A stretch of DNA of 14,602 nucleotides from Bacteroidota bacterium. Lineage in GTDB: Bacteria; Bacteroidota; Ignavibacteria; Ignavibacteriales; Ignavibacteriaceae. The notes beneath the pieces are model-generated. The model worked only from the letters and a program-made list of their open reading frames with translations, was not told where the DNA came from and did not search any database. The stretch covers positions 1 through 14,602 of the forward strand of contig JAEYUD010000197.1 in NCBI GenBank assembly GCA_023433685.1. Direction: 5' to 3'. Shown here one piece after another: positions 6,746 through 14,254 of the stretch; the first letter of the stretch is position 1; each line of letters starts with the position of its first letter. The translations under genes were made by a program, and so were the position numbers.

Positions 6746-8779
6746 TTGAGAGTTTTTCTGTTCATATTTCTAATGAGTATTGCCATTATGCCCCAAAAAC
6801 GACTGATGACCATTGATGATCTTTGGGCAATGGAGCGGATAAATAAAATTACCGTGACTCCTGATGGAAACACGGTATATTATGCTTCCTCCGTCTACAG
6901 TATGGAACTGAATAAAGGTAACAGCAGCATTTTTGCGGTTAAATCCGATGGTTCCGCTCCAAAAGGTGTTAAAACCAGCGAAAAGGATGAAAGCTCTCCC
7001 GCGTTTGTTCCGGCGCTCAATAAACTTGCATACATTTTTAACGACCAGCTCTACCTCTGCAATCCTGATGGCTCGGGTGAAGAACAGTTGACCGCCTATG
7101 TTTCAGGTGTTAACTCGTTCAAGTTCTCGAACGATGGCAAGTACGTTCTCTTCACTTCCTCTGTCTACCCACAGTGCGGTCTTGATAACGAGTGTAACTC
7201 GACCAGGGACTTCAAAGCGGAAGACAGCAAGGTTAAAGCCCAGGTGTTTACAGAACTTTATTATCGTGATTTCAACAGATGGAGAGGGGAGAAGAGAAGC
7301 CTCCTCTTCATTTTGGATATCTCAAACAAAAAAGCTTACGAGCTCACCCCGGGTGCCTATTATGATGTGCCGCCCGTAGCCCTTGGCTCGGAAAATGATT
7401 TCGGCTTTTCGCCCGACGGAAAAGAAGCTGTTTTCACTGCCAACAAAGACAAATTTCTCGCCACAAGCACAAACAATGACATTTGGACGGTGAACCTTGA
7501 GGAAGTTCTCAAAGGTGGCGCTCCGAAACATGTTAAGATATCAAAAAGCGAAGGTAACGACTGCGAACCTGTATATTCACCTGACGGTAAATATATCGCC
7601 TTCACTTCGATGGCGAGAAAAGGATTTGAAGCCGATAAAAGAAGATTAATGCTGTACGACAGACAGGGTGGATCGTTAACCGACCTTTCAACCGGTTTTG
7701 ATCTTTCAGCAGATAACCTCATTTGGTCACCGGACAGCAAGACCATCTATTTCATTTCCGCGTTCGAAGTTTACAATCAGGTGTATGGCGTTGATATCGT
7801 GTCGAAAAAGCTCTCCACTCTCATCAAAGGGCATAATATTGCAGATCTGAATCTTGCTGCCAACGGAACAAAATTCTTCTTCAGAAAGCAAGCCTCAACA
7901 ATGCCTTTCGAAGTGTTCTCCGCGAACCTTGACGGTTCAGGATTGATGAGAATTACATACGTTAACCAGAAGATCACCAACCAGCTTTGGATGAATGATA
8001 TTGAAACATTCACCACAAAAGGTGCCGGGGGCACACCGGTTCAGTCGATCCTCCTGAAACCGGCCGGATTCGATCCGAATAAAAAGTACCCGATGATGTT
8101 TCTGATTCACGGTGGACCTCAGGGTAACTGGAACGATGATTTCCATTATCGCTGGAACCTCCAGATGTTCGCTGCAGGTGGCTATGTTGTGGTGGCTCCC
8201 AACCCAAGGGGAAGTACGGGCTACGGACAGAAATTCACCGATGAGATATCGAAAGACTGGGGTGGCAAGGTTTACGACGATCTCATGAACGTTTATGACT
8301 ACGCAGTGAAGAACTTCAAGTATATCGACAAGAACAACACCTTCGCGGCGGGCGCTTCATACGGCGGATATATGATCAACTGGATCGCGGGTCATACCAA
8401 CAGATTCAAAGCCCTTGTTTCACATGCCGGCGTGTTCAACCTTGAAAGCATGTTCGGTACAACCGAGCAGCTCTGGTTCCCGGAATGGGAGTTCGGCGGA
8501 ACCCCTTGGGAAAAGAGAAAAGAATACGAAAAGTGGTCACCACATCGCTTTATCAACAATTGCAAGACCCCAATGCTGGTTGTCCACGGCGCGAAAGACT
8601 TCAGAGTGCCGGAAGAACAGGCTTTTCAGCTTTTCACGTCACTTCAGCGCTTGGGGATTGAAAGTAAATTTTTATATTACCCCGATGAAACTCATTTTGT
8701 TGCAAAACCACAGAACTCAAGACTCTGGTGGCTCACAGTATATGACTGGTTTGAAAAGCATTACACACCAGCGAAATAA
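6746..8779 (+). CDS. Secreted S9-family prolyl oligopeptidase-type serine peptidase
   Basis: The 677-residue protein begins at TTG. Its first 16 or so residues (Arg2, then a hydrophobic run ending ...SIAIM) resemble a signal sequence, so it is probably periplasmic or secreted. Residues about 40-400 form a beta-propeller with PD40/TolB-like repeats such as FSPDGKEAVF, YSPDGKYIAF and WSPDSKTIYF. The C-terminal alpha/beta-hydrolase domain has HGGPQGNW, the nucleophile Ser538 in GASYGGYM, Asp618 in HGAKDFRVP and His650 in DETHF, so the triad is intact. The family (dipeptidyl-peptidase / acylaminoacyl-peptidase type) removes short N-terminal units from peptides. Exact specificity cannot be read here. 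It is followed at 17 bp by a DUF1232 gene, probably on the same transcript. The peptidase class is firm; the subfamily (S9B or S9C) is open. Confidence 0.93.
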   Translation: MRVFLFIFLMSIAIMPQKRLMTIDDLWAMERINKITVTPDGNTVYYASSVYSMELNKGNSSIFAVKSDGSAPKGVKTSEKDESSPAFVPALNKLAYIFNDQLYLCNPDGSGEEQLTAYVSGVNSFKFSNDGKYVLFTSSVYPQCGLDNECNSTRDFKAEDSKVKAQVFTELYYRDFNRWRGEKRSLLFILDISNKKAYELTPGAYYDVPPVALGSENDFGFSPDGKEAVFTANKDKFLATSTNNDIWTVNLEEVLKGGAPKHVKISKSEGNDCEPVYSPDGKYIAFTSMARKGFEADKRRLMLYDRQGGSLTDLSTGFDLSADNLIWSPDSKTIYFISAFEVYNQVYGVDIVSKKLSTLIKGHNIADLNLAANGTKFFFRKQASTMPFEVFSANLDGSGLMRITYVNQKITNQLWMNDIETFTTKGAGGTPVQSILLKPAGFDPNKKYPMMFLIHGGPQGNWNDDFHYRWNLQMFAAGGYVVVAPNPRGSTGYGQKFTDEISKDWGGKVYDDLMNVYDYAVKNFKYIDKNNTFAAGASYGGYMINWIAGHTNRFKALVSHAGVFNLESMFGTTEQLWFPEWEFGGTPWEKRKEYEKWSPHRFINNCKTPMLVVHGAKDFRVPEEQAFQLFTSLQRLGIESKFLYYPDETHFVAKPQNSRLWWLTVYDWFEKHYTPAK

Positions 8780-8796
8780 AAAATAGAGAGGTTGTC

Positions 8797-9228
8797 ATGG
8801 AAGAACCAAAAGACAAGACCCTGGACCACCTGGGTGAAGAGCACCTCGACTTTCATGATGTCCCCAGTGACGGGGGTCTGAAGGATAATGGCGACGAGGG
8901 AGATTATAATTTCGATTTCATCGAGAGCGAGGCCGAATACGAAAAAAAGGCCGAGTATGTAAATGCCAACATCTGGCAGAAACTCGAGGAGAGCGGAACT
9001 AAAATTTCCTTTGTACGTGATATTATCGCTCTTGTAAATTACATGACGGATCCGTTCGTGTCATGGTATAGAAAAGCCATTGTCGTTGTAGGGCTTATCT
9101 ATTTTATCTCGCCGATCGATGCCATTCCCGATCTGGTTCCCTTTTTCGGATACATGGATGACATGGGCGTGATAGGAGCGATCTTAAAATACCTCGGGCA
9201 CGAACTTTCTTCGTACTACGACAGTTAA
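8797..9228 (+). CDS. DUF1232 / YkvA-like small membrane protein
   Basis: A 143-residue protein. Residues 1 to about 60 are strongly acidic and probably disordered. Residues about 88-133 hold the DUF1232 core: a hydrophobic segment (AIVVVGLIYFI) running into SPIDAIPDLVPFFGYMDD, the family signature with its SPxDxIPD turn. The biochemical role of this family is not established; a few relatives have been linked to membranes or stress. GAGAGG (8786-8791) lies five bases before the ATG. The gene follows the S9 peptidase stop by 17 bp and a terminator follows it, so the two are probably co-transcribed. A functional link to the peptidase is only suggested by position. Confidence 0.85.
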   Translation: MEEPKDKTLDHLGEEHLDFHDVPSDGGLKDNGDEGDYNFDFIESEAEYEKKAEYVNANIWQKLEESGTKISFVRDIIALVNYMTDPFVSWYRKAIVVVGLIYFISPIDAIPDLVPFFGYMDDMGVIGAILKYLGHELSSYYDS

Positions 9229-9257
9229 GTGAAGCCCGTTCCCGGGATTACGCGGCT

Positions 9258-9300
9258 GAGGGAGAGGAAAACAATCCTCTCTCTCCCGCTTTTTTGTTTT
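9258..9300 (+). terminator. Intrinsic terminator after the DUF1232 gene
   Basis: A stem formed by gggagagga (9260-9268) and the tcctctctctccc segment (9275-9287, with a small bulge or slip) is followed by gcttttttgttttt. This is a conventional hairpin plus T tract. Confidence 0.8.
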
Positions 9301-9321
9301 TGAATAAAAATTAATCAATAC

Positions 9322-9352
9322 TTCACAGTTCACAGTTCACAGTTCACACTTC
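9322..9352. repeat. Heptanucleotide tandem repeat (TTCACAG) just upstream of recN
   Basis: Three perfect TTCACAG units (9322-9342) are followed by a one-mismatch unit TTCACAC (9343-9349) and a partial TTC. The repeat ends six bases before the recN ATG at 9359. It takes the place where a ribosome-binding site would lie. The unit length is not a multiple of three, but the repeat is outside the coding sequence, so copy-number change would alter spacing rather than frame. Confidence 0.95.
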
Positions 9353-9358
9353 AAAAAG

Positions 9359-11080
9359 ATGCTTTCCACCCTTTACATTAAAGACTACGCCCTCATAAAA
9401 GAGGTAACCATTGAATTTGGGAGCGGTCTTAACATAATCACCGGCGAAACGGGCGCGGGGAAGTCGATAATGCTCGACGCCCTCAGTCTTATACTCGGTG
9501 GGCGGGCGTATGTTGAGTCGGTCAGAAGTGACGCGCAGAAAGCCGTGGTCGAGGGTGTGTTCCGTATGGAAACCGTGATCTCAAAGATTGAAAAAATATT
9601 CGCGGATCATGGTATCGAGCCGGGTGATGAGCTTATAATCAGGCGGGAAGTGTCGGTTAAAGGGAACAGCCGTGCCTTCGTTAACGACACCCCTGTAAGC
9701 CTCGTGGTGCTCAAAGATATAGGTGACAGCCTTGTTGACCTCCACGGTCAGCATGAACATCAGGCAATACTTCATGCCGACAACCACATCGGATACCTTG
9801 ACAGTTTCGCCAGAACCGGCGGTTTGAAGGAAAAATTTTCGGAAGAATCGGGCGAATTGCTCCGGCTACTCGATGAATTAAAAGAAATTGAAGCCAAAAG
9901 AAATGAACTGAAGGAAAAAAGGGAGTTTTACGCCTTCAAACTGAAGGAGATAGACGCAGTCGCGCCGCAAGCGGGAGAGGACGTTGAGCTTGAAAGGGAA
10001 CTTAAAATACTCGAGAATGCTGAAAGGCTCCTCTCTCTTACATCCTCTTCGTTTGCCAAACTTTACGATAGTGAAAATTCTGCTTACGACACTGTCTATT
10101 CATCAAAAAAAGATATTGAAGCCCTCGCCAAAATAGATGCTTCGTTTGAGCCCCTTCTTGCCGACCTTGATCAGGCGCTTGCGGCAATTCAGGGGAGTGC
10201 CGATACAATAAGGGACTATCTTAAGCGGATCGACCTTGACCCCACAAAACTTGAAGCGACCCGTGAAAGATTGGTCGCGATAAACCAGTTGAAACGGAAA
10301 TTTGGCGGTACACTTGAGAGTGTTCTTGAAACGAGAGAGAAAATATTAACCGAGATTGATCTTGCGGATAATTTTTCTGATCATATAGCCCGACTGAACG
10401 AGTCGATCACCCGTAAAAGGGAAGCGTGCGGTACACTTGCCGCAAAACTCTCCTCGGAGCGTTTTGCAGTCCGCGGCAACCTTTCGGAAGGGATAATTGA
10501 TAAACTCTCCGAACTCGGGATAAAGAGCGGACAGTTTATCGTCGAAATGCAAAAAGATGAAGCCCGTCACAATGAAAGCAATTACGTTGCAGTTGATGGA
10601 AAGCATTACAAGTTTAACAGGGATGGGATCGACCGGGTTGAGTTTTATATATCCACCAACGCGGGCGAGTCTCCCAAACCACTTGTAAAGGTTGCATCGG
10701 GTGGTGAGGTTTCAAGAGTGATGCTTTCGCTTAAATCAGTTCTCGCCGGGATGGACAAGATACCGGTTCTGGTGTTCGACGAGGTTGATACAGGCATCAG
10801 TGGCAGAATCGCTCAGAAGGTTGGGGCGGCACTAAAATCGCTCTCAAGGTTTCATCAGATAATCGCGATAACGCATCTTCCTCAGATCGCCGCGTTCTCT
10901 GATATCCATTTTTCAGTGGTAAAGATCGAGAAAGACGGCACCACTTCCACGCACATAAACCGGCTCGGAGAGACAGAAAAAGTTAACGAGATCGCCAAGT
11001 TGATCAGCGGCTCGGAAGTTACCGGAGCAGCACTTAAAAGCGCGAGGGAGCTGATCGAAGGGGAAGGACTGTTCGGATAA
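9359..11080 (+). CDS. recN: DNA repair protein RecN
   Basis: SMC-like ATPase that acts at double-strand breaks in recombinational repair; it is cytoplasmic and nucleoid-associated. It has 573 residues (E. coli 553). The Walker A motif GETGAGKS is at residues 29-36, the family opening TLYIKDYALIKEVTIEF precedes it, and QHEHQAIL lies near 130. A central charged coiled-coil region (about 155-370) separates the ATPase halves. The C-terminal half has the ABC signature ASGGEVSR (Ser447) and Walker B VLVFDEVD (Asp474/Glu475), followed by ITHLPQIAAFSD. All nucleotide-binding motifs are intact. The ATG is fixed by family alignment, but no Shine-Dalgarno is evident; the heptamer repeat fills the leader. 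hemW follows after one base, so the two are probably co-transcribed. No LexA-like site was recognised. Confidence 0.96.
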   Translation: MLSTLYIKDYALIKEVTIEFGSGLNIITGETGAGKSIMLDALSLILGGRAYVESVRSDAQKAVVEGVFRMETVISKIEKIFADHGIEPGDELIIRREVSVKGNSRAFVNDTPVSLVVLKDIGDSLVDLHGQHEHQAILHADNHIGYLDSFARTGGLKEKFSEESGELLRLLDELKEIEAKRNELKEKREFYAFKLKEIDAVAPQAGEDVELERELKILENAERLLSLTSSSFAKLYDSENSAYDTVYSSKKDIEALAKIDASFEPLLADLDQALAAIQGSADTIRDYLKRIDLDPTKLEATRERLVAINQLKRKFGGTLESVLETREKILTEIDLADNFSDHIARLNESITRKREACGTLAAKLSSERFAVRGNLSEGIIDKLSELGIKSGQFIVEMQKDEARHNESNYVAVDGKHYKFNRDGIDRVEFYISTNAGESPKPLVKVASGGEVSRVMLSLKSVLAGMDKIPVLVFDEVDTGISGRIAQKVGAALKSLSRFHQIIAITHLPQIAAFSDIHFSVVKIEKDGTTSTHINRLGETEKVNEIAKLISGSEVTGAALKSARELIEGEGLFG

Positions 11081-11081
11081 G

Positions 11082-12248
11082 ATGAAAAAGGAAGCGGGAA
11101 TTTATGTCCACATTCCTTTTTGTGACCACAAGTGCATCTATTGCGATTTCTACTCGATAATCAAGGATGACGCGAAAGCCGTATACTTTGAAAATCTGAA
11201 GCGGGAGATCGATCATTTCAGCGCTCGTTACTCTGACACCCACCGTTTCAAAACCATTTATTTTGGAGGGGGCACCCCCTCACTCGTTGAGCCGGAATAC
11301 CTCGGCGGGATAATAGAACACCTTAAAAGCAGGTTTGAAGTGTCACCTGGTGCCGAGATAACCATGGAAACCAACCCGGGTACGGTCTCACGTGAAAAAC
11401 TTGAGGCTTTCCACCGGCAGGGTATCAACCGGATCAGCATCGGGATCCAATCTTTCGATCCTGATGACCTTAAATTTCTCACCCGGATTCATGACGCGGA
11501 GGCCGCGATCAGAACTGTCCACGATGCCGCTGCCGCGGGGTTCAGCGACATTTCAATAGATCTGATTTTCAACCTCCCCGGACAAACGCTTGAAAAGTGG
11601 CAGAAGAACCTCGAAATAGCCACTTCACTTCCCATAACCCACATTTCGGCTTATTCGCTCATCCTTGAAAGAGGTACCATTCTGAATAAAATGGTACTGA
11701 AGGGTGAAGTGGAGATTCAGGATGAGGAGATCGATTCCCGGCTTTACGAACTCACCATGGACTACCTTGCCGACAAGGGTTTTCAGCATTATGAGGTGTC
11801 AAATTACTGCGAACCGGGGTTTGAGTGCAAGCACAACATGATCTACTGGGATTGCGAAAATTACCTCTCGTTCGGCACTTCCGCCCACTCTTACATGGAG
11901 GGGAAGAGGTGGTGGAACTTCTCGGCGCTAAGTATCTACAATACTGCCATTCAGGGGAAGGGGGAAGCTGTAGCCGGGAGCGAGATTCTCTCGGATGAAG
12001 ACCTGTATGAGGAGTATGTTATGCTTGGGCTACGGGGTAGAGGACTGAAGAACAATAAAGACTCACTGCTCACCGAAACGGATTCGGTTCGAAGTGGTTC
12101 CGGCTTGCCACCCGCTTGGTTTGATGAGAGGGCAAATATTATTGTTCCCCTTCTCTCACAAGGGAAACTCGTGTGGGAAGGTGAAATGCTCAAGTTGACC
12201 CGTGACGGGTATCATGTCTGCGATGAGATAGTGGAACGGCTCCTGTAA
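11082..12248 (+). CDS. hemW: Radical SAM heme chaperone HemW
   Basis: The 388-residue protein was formerly annotated as an oxygen-independent coproporphyrinogen oxidase-like protein. It has the radical SAM cluster motif HIPFCDHKCIYCDF (Cys14, Cys18, Cys21). The residue two after the third Cys is Phe, not the fourth Cys of true HemN, which favours HemW. Other family marks are FGGGTPSL (62-67), GINRISIGIQSF, HYEVSNY and a HemN C-terminal domain from about 300. HemW binds heme and is proposed to deliver it to haem-requiring proteins. The start lies one base after the recN TAA (taa-g-atg), suggesting translational coupling. The recN-hemW pairing has no obvious biochemical logic and may only reflect operon position. 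Confidence 0.93.
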   Translation: MKKEAGIYVHIPFCDHKCIYCDFYSIIKDDAKAVYFENLKREIDHFSARYSDTHRFKTIYFGGGTPSLVEPEYLGGIIEHLKSRFEVSPGAEITMETNPGTVSREKLEAFHRQGINRISIGIQSFDPDDLKFLTRIHDAEAAIRTVHDAAAAGFSDISIDLIFNLPGQTLEKWQKNLEIATSLPITHISAYSLILERGTILNKMVLKGEVEIQDEEIDSRLYELTMDYLADKGFQHYEVSNYCEPGFECKHNMIYWDCENYLSFGTSAHSYMEGKRWWNFSALSIYNTAIQGKGEAVAGSEILSDEDLYEEYVMLGLRGRGLKNNKDSLLTETDSVRSGSGLPPAWFDERANIIVPLLSQGKLVWEGEMLKLTRDGYHVCDEIVERLL

Positions 12249-12330
12249 GCGGGAAAAGTTGTAATTTTGAATCATTGATTATTCTTTTTGCATCATACTT
12301 TTATTGAAGATTAAAATTTTTGGAGAATAA

Positions 12331-13287
12331 ATGTCAGAAAATAACACGAATCACAGGAAAGTGATAATTATAGGGTCGGGACCGGCCGGTTTCACCGCCG
12401 CAATTTACACCGGAAGAGCCAATCTCGCTCCGTTGATATTTGAAGGGATGCAGCCCGGTGGGCAGCTTACCATAACCACCGAAGTTGAAAATTACCCCGG
12501 ATTTGAGCATGGCATTCAGGGTCCCGAACTGATGGATGTTATGAGGAAACAGGCACACAGATTTGGTGCCGAGTCAAAATACCAGGAAGTTACTGAAGTC
12601 GATTTCTCTAAAAGACCATTTGTAGTAAAAAGTTATGACGAAGTGTATACCGCCGACGCGGTTATCGTCTCAACCGGAGCCTCAGCGAAACTTCTCGGCA
12701 TCACCTCCGAGAGCAAGTTTATGGGATTTGGTGTTTCAGCGTGCGCTACCTGTGATGGTTTCTTCTACAGAAACCAGAGGGTGATCGTGGTCGGTGGTGG
12801 TGACACAGCCCTTGAAGAGGCAAATTATCTTACCAGATTCGCTTCCGAAGTAGTGGTTGTTCACAGACGCGACGAGTTCAGAGGTTCGAAGATCATGGTT
12901 GATAGAGCGAAGAAGAACCCCAAAATCAAGTTTGAACTTAACTCCGTTGTTGACGAGGTTCTCGGAACCGACATCAACGGCAGAAAAACCGTAACCGGTG
13001 CTGTTCTTAAAAACACAAAAACCGGTGAAACAAAAGTCCATGAGTGCGAAGGTGTATTCATAGCAATCGGTCACCAGCCCAATACCAAGCTATTTGATGG
13101 AGTCCTCGATACAGACGAAAGTGGTTATCTTAAAGTAAAACCCGGGTCGTCATATACCAACATAGAAGGTGTTTTCGCCGCCGGTGATGTTTGCGATAAA
13201 ACTTATCGTCAGGCAGTTACCGCCGCCGGTTCAGGCTGCATGGCCGCCCTCGATGCCGAAAGATGGCTTGAGTCGCAGGATATGTGA
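12331..13287 (+). CDS. trxB: Thioredoxin reductase (NADPH)
   Basis: Cytoplasmic flavoenzyme that reduces thioredoxin with NADPH. It has 318 residues, close to the E. coli 321. The FAD-binding GSGPAG is at 15-20, followed by the GGQLTITTEVENYPGF segment. The redox-active CATC disulfide is Cys138/Cys141. The NADPH domain has GGGDTALE (155-162) and the HRRDEFR phosphate-binding motif (178-184), which indicates NADPH rather than NADH. The C-terminal FAD motif AAGDV (Asp286) precedes YRQAVTAAGSG. All expected residues are present. GGAG five bases before the ATG supports the start. The gene is separated from hemW by 82 bp and followed by a terminator, so it is likely a separate unit. No clear promoter was recognised; no thioredoxin gene is nearby. 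Confidence 0.97.
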   Translation: MSENNTNHRKVIIIGSGPAGFTAAIYTGRANLAPLIFEGMQPGGQLTITTEVENYPGFEHGIQGPELMDVMRKQAHRFGAESKYQEVTEVDFSKRPFVVKSYDEVYTADAVIVSTGASAKLLGITSESKFMGFGVSACATCDGFFYRNQRVIVVGGGDTALEEANYLTRFASEVVVVHRRDEFRGSKIMVDRAKKNPKIKFELNSVVDEVLGTDINGRKTVTGAVLKNTKTGETKVHECEGVFIAIGHQPNTKLFDGVLDTDESGYLKVKPGSSYTNIEGVFAAGDVCDKTYRQAVTAAGSGCMAALDAERWLESQDM

Positions 13288-13311
13288 GTTTAAATCCTGT
13301 TAAGTATTTAA

Positions 13312-13352
13312 AAAGGCACAAAGGCACATCGCTTTTGTGCCTTTGTTTTTTA
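13312..13352 (+). terminator. Bidirectional intrinsic terminator after trxB
   Basis: Arms aaaggcacaaa (13312-13322) and tttgtgccttt (13334-13344) are perfectly complementary with an 11-base loop, followed by gtttttt. On the minus strand the stem is also followed by a T-rich run, so it can end the convergent DUF6249-like gene as well. Confidence 0.88.
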
Positions 13353-13382
13353 GGGGGGGGCAGTTATTTTTCTGTAATACTT

Positions 13383-13736
13383 TTAGCTGTGTGCTTGTTT
13401 CCGTGCCAGGTGATTGCGGTAGTAGTGTGATACTATCAGTCCCGCGCCGGTGAAGAGGCATATCGCCATTCCGGATAAGGCATCCTCACTTGTCAGTCTG
13501 TCGAGCCAGAGGGCGGCACCAATTCCGAAGGCGAAGAAGATCATTACCGTGCCAGAAACTGCCAGCCAGTATGAGTGAGGCATTTGCCTGTCAACTCCCA
13601 TTAGATTGTAGAGATCGTCTGCCGGCAGGTCTTTCTCGAGCAGTTTTCTCTTCTCTACGTGCCTGAACGCGATACCGGCTATTATTACTGCGCCAATTAC
13701 CATGAAAAGGATGATGGGGATAATTGCATCTGACAT
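13383..13736 (-). CDS. DUF6249-like membrane protein (second gene of tandem pair)
   Basis: A 117-residue protein with three predicted membrane segments (about 5-24, 58-80, 86-104). The first, IPIILFMVIGAVIIAG, leads into a basic turn (RHVEKRKLLEK) and a short cytoplasmic-type linker with LPADDLYNLMG. The layout resembles the DUF6249 family of small Bacteroidota membrane proteins, which has no known function. That assignment is from memory of the pattern. It is clearly paralogous to the upstream gene: IPIILFxVIGAV and FxGAGLIxSxYxRxxL are shared. Its ATG comes one base after the TGA of the upstream gene, with AAGGAG six bases before it inside the end of that gene, so the two are probably translationally coupled and transcribed together. 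Confidence 0.8.
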   Translation of the reverse strand: MSDAIIPIILFMVIGAVIIAGIAFRHVEKRKLLEKDLPADDLYNLMGVDRQMPHSYWLAVSGTVMIFFAFGIGAALWLDRLTSEDALSGMAICLFTGAGLIVSHYYRNHLARKQAHS

Positions 13737-13737
13737 C

Positions 13738-14085
13738 TCATTCTCCTTCCGGTTTGTTCAGTTTTTCACGAACATAGTAAGAGGTTATTAAGCCCGCGCC
13801 GACAAAAACCATCATCGTGAAGGGAACAAAATCGTTCTCCCCAGTGGTGTGTTTAATAAGTGTGCCGACAATCATACCAAGTCCGAAGCTGAGTGTGAGT
13901 ACTCCCATCACGATCAATCCCCCTTTTTTTCTTAAGCCGGGTGAAAGAAGTGATTTTATCTCTTCGGCTGTGTAATCCTTCGCGAGGATCATCTCCCTCT
14001 CCCTCGATCTGAGGTAGAGAGCTGTTATGGTTACTGCACCGATCACCAGAAAAAGTATTATCGGTATCATGAATTCGAAAGGCAT
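13738..14085 (-). CDS. DUF6249-like membrane protein (first gene of tandem pair)
   Basis: A 115-residue protein starting at the ATG complementary to 14083-14085. The frame is open further upstream to an ATG at 14163, but three points favour the shorter start: AAGGAG (complement of 14093-14098) lies seven bases before it, its N-terminus aligns with the downstream paralogue (IPIILFLVIGAV), and a candidate promoter at 14122-14152 lies downstream of the longer start. It has three membrane segments (about 6-26, 56-76, 86-105) with a charged RSREREMILAKDYTAEEIKSLL linker after the first. Function is unknown. Being divergent from an ECF sigma gene with matching promoter elements suggests membership of that sigma factor's regulon. 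Confidence 0.8.
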   Translation of the reverse strand: MPFEFMIPIILFLVIGAVTITALYLRSREREMILAKDYTAEEIKSLLSPGLRKKGGLIVMGVLTLSFGLGMIVGTLIKHTTGENDFVPFTMMVFVGAGLITSYYVREKLNKPEGE

Positions 14086-14092
14086 TGTTGTA

Positions 14093-14098
14093 CTCCTT
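14093..14098 (-). promoter_or_regulatory. Ribosome-binding site deciding the start of the first DUF6249-like gene
   Basis: AAGGAG on the minus strand, seven bases upstream of the ATG at 14085, is the best Shine-Dalgarno in this region. It argues against the longer start at 14163. Confidence 0.75.
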
Positions 14099-14121
14099 TT
14101 GTTGTTGATTCCTTCTGTACC

Positions 14122-14152
14122 TTCAGACAAGCGGAGCAAAAAAAAGGTTACA
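14122..14152 (-). promoter_or_regulatory. Candidate ECF sigma promoter for the DUF6249-like pair
   Basis: On the minus strand TGTAACC (14146-14152) is followed by 17 bases and GTCTGAA (14122-14128). The AAC core of the upstream box is a hallmark of many ECF -35 elements. Transcription would start near 14115, leaving a leader of about 30 nt that contains the AAGGAG. The same bipartite element occurs on the other strand before the sigma gene. Confidence 0.65.
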
Positions 14153-14216
14153 CGCGCCAACAAAAAATGTTTTCAGTCATCCTTATTGTTGTATTCCCTG
14201 ATTTTTATTATTCCGC

Positions 14217-14247
14217 TGTAACCATTTCGAAAGACCCCGGGTCTAAA
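14217..14247 (+). promoter_or_regulatory. Candidate ECF sigma promoter for the sigma gene itself
   Basis: TGTAACC (14217-14223) is followed by 17 bases and GTCTAAA (14241-14247), matching the divergent copy at 13 of 14 box positions with identical spacing. The downstream box ends seven bases before the ATG at 14255, so the start of transcription would fall at or just before the start codon. Confidence 0.62.
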
Positions 14248-14254
14248 GAAGTGT

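Noticed and set aside
9322..9352. Short repeat array read as a CRISPR
   Set aside because: Seven-base units without spacers; it is a simple tandem repeat.
14086..14163. N-terminal extension of the first DUF6249-like protein from an ATG at 14163
   Set aside because: The extension overlaps the candidate promoter, has no good ribosome-binding site, and has no counterpart in the paralogue.
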